DNA from: Salaquimonas sp041736675
GTDB lineage: Bacteria > Pseudomonadota > Alphaproteobacteria > Rhizobiales > Rhizobiaceae
Direction of reading: 5' to 3'
DNA: 64,000 nucleotides
NCBI GenBank assembly: GCA_041736675.1
Contig: JBGSTD010000046.1
Span: 62,001 to 126,000 of the forward strand
Shown in pieces: positions 9,186 through 15,249 of this stretch (position 1 is the stretch's first letter; every line of letters begins with the position of its first letter). The notes beneath the pieces were generated by a model. The model made no database searches and was not told the DNA's origin. It saw only the letters and a list, made by a program, of their open reading frames with translations. The translations under genes were made by a program, and so were the position numbers.

Positions 9186-9746
9186 TTACCGGCGCTTGAA
9201 CCCCGTAAACATTGATTTTACGAGATTTTCCTTGTGCTCCACACTTGCCAGAATGACGCCGCCCACATGGGCAACAATCAACAGAAGTGTAGAGTTGACA
9301 GCCGCTTCATGAACCTCCTCAACCCAGTCCACTCCCCAATAGGCATCCATGGTCATCATATGGCCGGATACGCTGATCACCGTAATGGCTGCAAGCAAAG
9401 CGATCACCATCGCGCCACCTGCCGGGTTGTGACCCAGATAGCGTCTGGCACGCATTCCAATAGATGCCTTAAGGAACGAAACGATTGTTCTGGGTTTGTA
9501 GAGGAAACTGGAAAACCGGGCATGTTCAGAACCCACAAATCCCCAGACAATTCTGACAGCAATCAATACTGCAATGGCATAGCCGGCCCACTCGTGGGCA
9601 TTTTGCCATTCATCACCGGTAAAGTACGCAAACACAAAAAGGCTTACCAATGACCAGTGAAACAGCCTGACGAACAAATCCCAAACCCGCACCTTGTCCG
9701 ACCGCTGGGAGCGGTCGGATTCGCGGGTGCCAATAACCTCAGTCAT
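9186..9746 (-). CDS. Cytochrome b561-type di-heme membrane protein
   Basis: A 186-residue integral membrane protein with four hydrophobic helices, resembling the Ni,Fe-hydrogenase b-type cytochrome / cytochrome b561 family that moves electrons across or within the inner membrane. Candidate heme ligands are the histidines in RLFHWS, NAHEWAG, SGHMM and VAHVGG. The ATG at 9746 overlaps the stop of the upstream PepSY gene in ATGACTGA, which implies translational coupling and decides the start. With the PepSY protein it probably forms an electron-transfer module. Its electron donor and acceptor cannot be read from sequence. Confidence 0.87.
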   Translation of the reverse strand: MTEVIGTRESDRSQRSDKVRVWDLFVRLFHWSLVSLFVFAYFTGDEWQNAHEWAGYAIAVLIAVRIVWGFVGSEHARFSSFLYKPRTIVSFLKASIGMRARRYLGHNPAGGAMVIALLAAITVISVSGHMMTMDAYWGVDWVEEVHEAAVNSTLLLIVAHVGGVILASVEHKENLVKSMFTGFKRR

Positions 9747-10014
9747 CCAGTTTTTCCCGGACAACTTCTGCAGTCACTGGATTGAGATAAGCTTCAACGC
9801 GGTTGCCGTTTTTGATCGCATAGATCTCATAGCAGCCGTCCTCGATCTTGACGTTGCGCACGTCATAGCCCATCTGCGTTGCCTTTGCCTTGATCGCATC
9901 CAGGCTCATCCATTGGGACTGGGCTGCATTTCCGCAGTTTTCATTGGTTGCATAGGCCGGCTGAAAAGCGCCGATTGATGCCAGAACAGTGGCTGTAAAA
10001 AGTATCTTTTTCAT
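9739..10014 (-). CDS. Exported PepSY-domain protein
   Basis: A 91-residue protein with a Sec signal peptide (MKKILFTATVLASIGAFQPAYA, cleavage after about residue 22) and a single PepSY-type domain (about 38-88) showing the YDVRNVKIEDGCYEIYAIKNG pattern and a VEAYLNPVTAEVV strand pair. Two cysteines remain in the mature part, one near the N-terminus and one in EDGCYE, and could form a disulfide. PepSY domains are periplasmic and often regulatory or inhibitory. The start with GGAG 9 nt upstream is preferred to an unconserved 42-residue extension. It overlaps the b561 gene downstream. Confidence 0.85.
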   Translation of the reverse strand: MKKILFTATVLASIGAFQPAYATNENCGNAAQSQWMSLDAIKAKATQMGYDVRNVKIEDGCYEIYAIKNGNRVEAYLNPVTAEVVREKLDD

Positions 10015-10113
10015 GGGTAGTCTCCTTGATTTTGAGGTTGTGCAAATTGAAGTTTTTCGAGGATGTTTGGGTCCGCTATCGGTGTACCTCGCGGCCAAAA
10101 TGGTTCGAAATTC

Positions 10114-10126
10114 GCTGACCGTCAGC
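10114..10126. repeat. Perfect 13-bp palindrome upstream of the PepSY gene
   Basis: GCTGAC-C-GTCAGC, 100 bp ahead of the PepSY start. The core CTGACCG recurs at 10436-10442 in the divergent promoter of the same module. It may be an operator; no regulator is assigned. Confidence 0.4.
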
Positions 10127-10136
10127 TTTTTGGCGA

Positions 10137-10358
10137 TCAATCGTCATCACCTTCGCCATGACCTTCGCCATGTCCTTCGCTGTGATTTTCGCCGCGACCT
10201 TCACTGTGGTTTTCGCTTCGATTTTCGCTGCGGTTTTTGCCACCTGAAGATTCAGTTACTTCGCTTTTGTGGCTTTCTTTCAATTCATTGCTGGCAAAAG
10301 CCAAATTGTAAGAACCGATGACAAGCGTGGCAAATACAGTGAGTAAGACTCTTTTCAT
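10137..10358 (-). CDS. Small exported His/Glu/Gly-rich protein
   Basis: A 73-residue protein with a signal peptide (MKRVLLTVFATLVIGSYNLAFA) and a mature part that is almost wholly low-complexity. A KNRSENRSE stretch passes into repeats of NHSEGRGE and HGEG, ending in GDDD. Mature residues are dominated by Glu, His, Gly, Asn and Ser, with no Cys and no hydrophobic core, so it is probably disordered in the periplasm and able to bind cations or transition metals through His/Glu. I recognise no family. It is the first gene of the leftward arm of the PepSY module and faces the PepSY two-component operon. Metal binding is inference from composition. Confidence 0.7.
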   Translation of the reverse strand: MKRVLLTVFATLVIGSYNLAFASNELKESHKSEVTESSGGKNRSENRSENHSEGRGENHSEGHGEGHGEGDDD

Positions 10359-10367
10359 TTTTTTCTC

Positions 10368-10453
10368 CAGTCAGTTTCGGTTAGAATCATTCAGCAGCAT
10401 TTGCTTGCCGATGAACCATTTCTAGCAAACCGGTACTGACCGAAATCTGACTG
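10368..10453. repeat. Long imperfect inverted repeat in the divergent PepSY-module promoter
   Basis: CAGTCAGTTTCGGT (10368-10381) is mirrored by ACCGAAATCTGACTG (10439-10453), identical except for one inserted base. The arms bracket most of the 140-bp spacer between the two divergent operons, so one regulator could act on both. The right arm also contains the small palindrome CGGT-ACTG-ACCG. Confidence 0.5.
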
Positions 10454-10463
10454 CGTTTTTCAG

Positions 10464-10484
10464 CAGATTGTCAGGTTCAATCTG
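10464..10484. repeat. 7-bp inverted repeat just upstream of the acidic PepSY gene
   Basis: CAGATTG, 7 bases, CAATCTG, ending 14 bp before the start codon at 10499. The position suits an operator or an RNA hairpin near the ribosome site. Confidence 0.4.
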
Positions 10485-10498
10485 TTATATAACAAAGC

Positions 10499-10924
10499 AT
10501 GATCCGCACATTTGTTCGCACATTGATGATAATCTTCATGCTGGAAGCCTTTTCAGGCGTTTCTGGATTGGATTTTTATTGGGTGAAATTTGCAAATGCG
10601 GACAAAGGCGGTGAAAACAGCGGCGACGACAACGATCACGACAATGATCATGACAAAGAAGACAGCAACGAAAACAACGACCGTGACTCCAGGGGGAAAC
10701 TGGATGAAGTACGCGATAATGTGGAACGGAAAAAACTGCTTTCCCTTTCTGCTGTAAGATCAATTGTTGAACGAAAGTATGGCTCAAACATCATTGATGT
10801 TGATGTTGAAAAGAAAAAAGGCCGCTGGGTTTATGAGTTCAAGGTAATCAGCGGAAAGGGCCGTCTGCTGAAAATTTATGTGAACGCAAAGACAGGCGTT
10901 GTTATTGAAGTGAAGAACGACTGA
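10499..10924 (+). CDS. Exported PepSY-domain protein with Asp/Asn/His-rich segment
   Basis: A 141-residue protein. Residues 1-34 are a signal peptide or N-terminal anchor (cleavage likely near FANA). About residues 35-66 are a strongly acidic Asp/Asn/His/Glu stretch with the tandem unit DNDHDNDHD. About 78-139 form a PepSY domain (SAVRSIVERKYGSNIIDVD, then a basic KKKGRWVYEFKV strand and a YVNAKTGVVIEV ending). Its stop overlaps the response regulator start by one base (TGATG), so the three genes are translated as one unit. A periplasmic PepSY protein beside a PhoQ-like kinase suggests a cation-responsive accessory or inhibitor of the kinase, as FeuN is for FeuQ in Sinorhizobium. That role is inference. 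Confidence 0.82.
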   Translation: MIRTFVRTLMIIFMLEAFSGVSGLDFYWVKFANADKGGENSGDDNDHDNDHDKEDSNENNDRDSRGKLDEVRDNVERKKLLSLSAVRSIVERKYGSNIIDVDVEKKKGRWVYEFKVISGKGRLLKIYVNAKTGVVIEVKND

Positions 10925-11589
10925 TGCGTATTTTACTGGTTGAAGATGATCCGCTGATCACCCGGGACCTGACAGCCAGCCTCGAAAAAGCAGGATATCT
11001 GGTCGATTGTGAAAGCAATGGGGAAGAAGCCTGGTTCAAGGGTGATACCGAGGACTACAGCGCCATCATACTCGATTTGGGATTGCCGGGCCTTGACGGC
11101 CTTTCAGTTCTGAGGCGGTGGCGGGAAAACGGCCTGGCCATTCCGGTATTGATCCTGACTGCACGGGGGAACTGGACCGAGAAAGTAGAAGGAATTGATG
11201 CGGGCGCGGACGACTACATGCCCAAACCATTTCAGATGGAAGAGTTGTTGGCGAGATTGCGGTCCATCATTCGCCGCTCGGCCGGCCAGGCTTCCCCGAT
11301 TTTCACCAGCGGAGCCTTGCGCATCGACAGATCCCGCAAACTGGTCACGATAAACGGTAGCGCTGTCGATCTGACGCCTATGGAGTATCGCTGCGTGGCC
11401 TACCTCGCACTACATTCGAAAAAAATTGTCTCGCAAATGGAATTGACCGAGCAGCTTTATGCGCAGGATTTCGACCGGGACAGCAATTCTGTTGAAGTTT
11501 TGATAGGCCGGTTGCGCAAGAAACTGGGATCAGGTTTTATCAAGACTAAACGTGGTTTTGGCTATACCTTGCAAGGCAGCGACGCTTGA
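10924..11589 (+). CDS. OmpR/PhoP-family response regulator
   Basis: A 221-residue DNA-binding response regulator. The receiver domain (1-115) has the acidic pocket VEDD, phospho-acceptor Asp 51 in LDLGLPGLDG, the switch Thr in LTARG, and Lys 101 in YMPKPFQ. A winged-helix output domain fills about 125-218 (LTPMEYRCVAYLA, then RLRKKLGSGFIKTKRGFGY). The full-length architecture matches PhoP, FeuP and relatives. It starts within the stop of the PepSY gene and ends one base before the kinase gene, making a tight PepSY-regulator-kinase operon. Likely targets are the inverted repeats upstream (autoregulation) and possibly the divergent b561/PepSY arm. Confidence 0.92.
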   Translation: MRILLVEDDPLITRDLTASLEKAGYLVDCESNGEEAWFKGDTEDYSAIILDLGLPGLDGLSVLRRWRENGLAIPVLILTARGNWTEKVEGIDAGADDYMPKPFQMEELLARLRSIIRRSAGQASPIFTSGALRIDRSRKLVTINGSAVDLTPMEYRCVAYLALHSKKIVSQMELTEQLYAQDFDRDSNSVEVLIGRLRKKLGSGFIKTKRGFGYTLQGSDA

Positions 11590-11590
11590 C

Positions 11591-12967
11591 ATGAATTCCA
11601 TTCGTACCCGCTTCCTTATTCTGTCCTTTGCAATTATCGCCCTTGCATTGACAGCAACCGGCTTTATGTTCTCCTACCTTTTTGAACTTGGCATCAAGAA
11701 CCGTGTCGATGCGGAATTGGTAAATCTGGGTAACCAGATCGCCTCGCAGCTTGAGTTTGACGCTGACGGGGCAATCAAGGCGCCAACCGGTTTGTCCGAC
11801 ACACGTTTCAATGCCGCCTATGGTGGCCTCTATTGGCAAATCGACGACCCGGACAATGGCGACCAGTTGCGTTCGCGTTCTCTTTGGGACTTCACCCTCG
11901 CTTTACCCGAAGATACTCACGATGCCGGAACCATTCACAGATACGATCTCGACGGACCCGAAGGCAGCAAACTTTATGCGCAAGAGCGTTCGCTGATTGT
12001 GGCAACCCCTACCGGGGCACGCGATATACGGATATGCATCGCGATCGACAAGGCATCTCTGGTCTCGGCAACTAGTGACTTTGTTAAGAACCTGATACCC
12101 TATCTATTGGTATTGGGTGCGTTGCTGCTCGCAACTTCTGCCATTCAACTGACATTTGGATTGAAACCGCTGATAAAATTATCCGAGGATGTCGATAAAA
12201 TTCAGGAGCACCCAAATCAAAGGCTGAATGTTGAATATCCGACTGAGGTTGCTCCCCTCGTTGTTGCGGTCAATTCACTTCTCAGCAATCGTGAAAAGAC
12301 GATAGAGAAATCACGCTCACGGGCTGCTGATCTCGCTCACGGATTAAAAACTCCCCTGACTGTTCTCGCAAATAACGCCGGAAAACTGAAAGATCTTGGC
12401 AAGACTGAAATCGCCTCTGAAATATCTGCAATGGTTCAGGTAATGCAAAGTCATATCGATCACGAACTTGCTCGCAGCCGTATTTCCCCTGCCCCCGAAC
12501 ACCGAAGCAGCGATGCAAATCTCGGAGAGGTTATCGGCGCCTTGACGAGAACCCTTGAAAAAACACCAAAAGGCAGTGGCATCAAGTGGACAGTGAACGG
12601 TTATGCAGATTTTGACGTGAAAATTGACCCCAATGACCTTCGCGAATTGGCGGGCAACATCCTGGAAAATGCCGTCAAGTGGAGCAAGGATGAGGTCATC
12701 ACTACAATATCAAGAAGTGGTAATTTTGCGGAAATTACCGTTGAGGATGATGGTCCGGGTATTGATCCGGCGCAAATTCAACAAATGACAGATAGAGGAA
12801 TGCGCTTTGATGAAAAAACCCCAGGCACCGGCATCGGTCTGGCAATTGTACATGACATCGTTGAGGTCTATGGACTGAAGATGTCGATCCAGAACCGCCA
12901 GAGTAATGGTCTGTCAATCAAATTGCTGTTGCCTACAACTGAAAAAGGCGCTGCACGCACTGCCTGA
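11591..12967 (+). CDS. PhoQ/FeuQ-like sensor histidine kinase
   Basis: A 458-residue inner-membrane kinase. Span 1 is about residues 8-31, the periplasmic sensor about 32-167, span 2 about 168-188, and a HAMP-like linker runs to about 240. The H-box reads ADLAHGLKTPLTVL (His 250), the HGLKTPL form shared with PhoQ. The ATPase has N-box ELAGNILENAVKWS, G1 EDDGPGI and G2 GTGIGLAI. The periplasmic domain includes acidic patches such as DDPDNGD, as would suit cation sensing. The start chosen is the ATG one base after the regulator stop; an earlier in-frame GTG would overlap the regulator by about 38 nt. Partner of the regulator just upstream. Confidence 0.92.
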   Translation: MNSIRTRFLILSFAIIALALTATGFMFSYLFELGIKNRVDAELVNLGNQIASQLEFDADGAIKAPTGLSDTRFNAAYGGLYWQIDDPDNGDQLRSRSLWDFTLALPEDTHDAGTIHRYDLDGPEGSKLYAQERSLIVATPTGARDIRICIAIDKASLVSATSDFVKNLIPYLLVLGALLLATSAIQLTFGLKPLIKLSEDVDKIQEHPNQRLNVEYPTEVAPLVVAVNSLLSNREKTIEKSRSRAADLAHGLKTPLTVLANNAGKLKDLGKTEIASEISAMVQVMQSHIDHELARSRISPAPEHRSSDANLGEVIGALTRTLEKTPKGSGIKWTVNGYADFDVKIDPNDLRELAGNILENAVKWSKDEVITTISRSGNFAEITVEDDGPGIDPAQIQQMTDRGMRFDEKTPGTGIGLAIVHDIVEVYGLKMSIQNRQSNGLSIKLLLPTTEKGAARTA

Positions 12968-13049
12968 CACGCGCGACGGCCCTCGACATTCTGATCATCT
13001 TTGCCTAATTTGAAATCATGTTTTTATTGCAGAATGATCGGAATAAACA

Positions 13050-13286
13050 ATGAGCTGCATTTTCATTCAATTGAGATGTAAACCGGGTAAAGCCTACAAG
13101 GTCGCAGACACATTGTATGAGCGCGAAATAATCTCGCAGCTTTTTTCCACCAGCGGGGAATGGGACCTGATTGCGCAGATATATCCCCCGGAAGGCGTGG
13201 ATGTCGGTCTGTGGGTCAATGAAAACATTCTGGATGTCGAATTCATCGAGCGTTCGCTGACTACCCTCACCTTTAAGGCCTTCTGA
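13050..13286 (+). CDS. Stand-alone Lrp/AsnC effector (RAM) domain protein
   Basis: A 78-residue protein made only of the alpha-beta RAM fold of Lrp/AsnC regulators (FIQLRCKPGKAYKVADTLYE, then a GEWDLIAQIYP strand and a final LTTLTFKAF strand). The helix-turn-helix is missing and there is no room for one upstream. Such stand-alone domains form dimers or octamers, bind amino acids in some cases, and may modulate full-length Lrp proteins; a full-length one lies at 58.6-59.1 kb in this window. No operon partner is evident, as ccdA starts 169 bp later. Confidence 0.85.
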   Translation: MSCIFIQLRCKPGKAYKVADTLYEREIISQLFSTSGEWDLIAQIYPPEGVDVGLWVNENILDVEFIERSLTTLTFKAF

Positions 13287-13455
13287 GTTCAAGTAGCCGA
13301 CTGTACTTGTTTGCAATGCCCGGGATTGGGCGTATTGCCGCTGGCAATATTGTTACTGGTCTGTGATAGCTGAAATCTGATAGACCGAATAACAGAACCG
13401 CCCTGTCACTTTAATTGCATGGCGCCAGCCAGAAAAGCCCCGGCCAGAGAAGCGG

Positions 13456-14205
13456 ATGACAAACGAAATTCCTTATTATACAGCGTTGCTGGCAGGCATG
13501 CTGTCATTTCTTTCACCATGCGTGCTGCCATTGGTGCCGCCTTATCTTGGTTATATGGCCGGCGTTTCGCTGGACACCCTCACAGGGGCCACCTCCGGAG
13601 AGCGTCCTGATGCGGTAAAGTCCGCCCAAAGGCGCGCAATTATCCATTCCCTGATTTTCGTGCTTGGATTTTCAGTTGTCTTCACGGCGCTAGGAGCTGG
13701 AGCTTCGACAATTGGCCAGCTCATGCGTGCGCATCTCGACACCCTGTCGATGATCGCCGGCATTGCCATCATCATTATGGGCCTTCATTTTCTTGGCCTT
13801 TTCAAGATCGGTTTTCTATATCGAGAAGCAAGATTCACAACGAGCACAGCAGGCTATTTCGGCTCGTTCCTGATGGGCGTAGCTTTTGCTTTTGGCTGGA
13901 CACCCTGTATTGGCCCGGTTCTTGGCGTCATTCTGGGTCTGGCTTCAAGCAGTCAGTCGGTTGCAGATGGAGCGAGCCTTCTTGCGGTTTATTCTGCCGG
14001 ACTTGGAATTCCGTTCATTCTAGCGGCATTTTTCGTAGGTCCGTTCATGAAGTTTCTCAATCGTTTCAAGAGACACCTCGGCACCATGGAAAAAATTACC
14101 GGCGTATTTCTGGTTCTGACCGGAATTTTATTCCTGACCGGTGGAATGCAGACTGCTTCTTTCTGGTTGCTTGAAACATTTCCATCTCTGGGCAATCTTG
14201 GTTAG
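13456..14205 (+). CDS. ccdA: Cytochrome c biogenesis protein CcdA
   Basis: A 249-residue, six-helix inner-membrane thiol-disulfide transporter that passes reducing equivalents from cytoplasmic thioredoxin to periplasmic thioredoxin-like proteins for cytochrome c maturation. The two functional cysteines are seen in LSPCVLPLVPPYLG and GWTPCIGPVLG, each beside the prolines typical of the family. Length and motif spacing match short CcdA rather than full DsbD, since no periplasmic domains are fused. Its periplasmic partner is not in the neighbourhood. The reading frame opens at ATG 13456 after GAGAAG. Confidence 0.93.
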   Translation: MTNEIPYYTALLAGMLSFLSPCVLPLVPPYLGYMAGVSLDTLTGATSGERPDAVKSAQRRAIIHSLIFVLGFSVVFTALGAGASTIGQLMRAHLDTLSMIAGIAIIIMGLHFLGLFKIGFLYREARFTTSTAGYFGSFLMGVAFAFGWTPCIGPVLGVILGLASSSQSVADGASLLAVYSAGLGIPFILAAFFVGPFMKFLNRFKRHLGTMEKITGVFLVLTGILFLTGGMQTASFWLLETFPSLGNLG

Positions 14206-14226
14206 AATAATTTTCCAATTTGCCAT

Positions 14227-14240
14227 TTGATCGCGGTCAA
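14227..14240. promoter_or_regulatory. FNR/FixK-type site upstream of fpr
   Basis: TTGATCGCGGTCAA fits TTGA-N6-TCAA, the binding pattern of FNR/FixK regulators. It lies 119 bp upstream of the fpr start, in a 153-bp spacer after ccdA. Control by oxygen state is plausible but unproven. Confidence 0.45.
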
Positions 14241-14358
14241 TCAAGACTTTGATGTTTTGGGCTATGAGACGTAAAGAGAAGCCGATATCTTTTAATTTGC
14301 TGGTAAAGACGCCAGACTTGTTGTCAGAACCATTGCCGGAACTTTTGAAAGCCACGTC

Positions 14359-15210
14359 ATGAATTCAATCACTCCCATCGCAGCCATCGCTCCCATTGAT
14401 AAAATATCCGAGGTTCCCAACGGGGTCTACGCGCTCAAAGTGACGCAGATCAAGCACTATACAGAACGGCTGTTCTTCTTTCGCACCGAGCGCCCGGCTG
14501 ATTTTCGCTTCCGTTCTGGTGAGTTCGTGATGATCGGTTTGCCGCCAGAAGTGATGGCAAAGGGTGGTGCTGTGGCAAAAACCGTCTGGCGCGCCTATTC
14601 GATTGCCTCGCCTGCATGGGAAGAGCATGTGGACTTTTTCTCGATCAAGGTTGATGATGGCCCCCTCACCTCGCAGTTGCAGAACATCAAGGTTGGCGAT
14701 GTGGTCTGGATGCGCAAGAAAGCGACCGGAACGCTCGTACATGATGCATTGATACCCGGAAAAGATCTTTTCCTGCTGTCAACAGGAACAGGCATTGCAC
14801 CGTTTGCAAGTGTTATCCGTGATCCGGAAACATACGAGAAATTCGACAAGGTCTTCCTTATCCAGACATGCCGGGAAGTTGCCGAACTGCAATATGGCAA
14901 GGATTTGGTCGAGGAAATCAGGAACCACGAAATCCTTTCGGAGATTGTCGGCGACCGTTTGGTGCATTACGCGACAACAACCCGCGAAGAAAGCGAGCGC
15001 ACCGGCCGTATGACGGATCTAATGCGCTCGGGCAAACTTTATGAGGATCTAGGCATTTCCCCCTTAAACAAGGAAACCGACCGTGTCATGATTTGCGGGT
15101 CCATGGCGATGCTTCAGGATTGCAAAAAGATGTGTGAGGATGCAGGTCTAGTGGAGGGTTCCAATTCACAGCCAGGCGAGTTTGTCATCGAACGGGCATT
15201 CGTCGACTGA
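14359..15210 (+). CDS. fpr: Ferredoxin-NADP reductase
   Basis: A 283-residue soluble flavoenzyme that exchanges electrons between NADPH and ferredoxin or flavodoxin. FAD binding is shown by RAYSIASP, the NADP-binding domain by STGTGIAPFASVIRD, and the C-terminus ends ERAFVD, typical of bacterial subclass I enzymes with a short aromatic tail. The first 25 or so residues (a run of Ile/Ala/Pro before VPNGVYALKVTQIKHYT) are longer than in most homologues, so a later start is possible, but none has a better ribosome site. An FNR-type site lies upstream. It ends tail to tail with the MscS gene. Confidence 0.92.
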   Translation: MNSITPIAAIAPIDKISEVPNGVYALKVTQIKHYTERLFFFRTERPADFRFRSGEFVMIGLPPEVMAKGGAVAKTVWRAYSIASPAWEEHVDFFSIKVDDGPLTSQLQNIKVGDVVWMRKKATGTLVHDALIPGKDLFLLSTGTGIAPFASVIRDPETYEKFDKVFLIQTCREVAELQYGKDLVEEIRNHEILSEIVGDRLVHYATTTREESERTGRMTDLMRSGKLYEDLGISPLNKETDRVMICGSMAMLQDCKKMCEDAGLVEGSNSQPGEFVIERAFVD

Positions 15211-15249
15211 ACCCTCGACCAGATCAGCACGAAACCCTATCCCGCAAAA

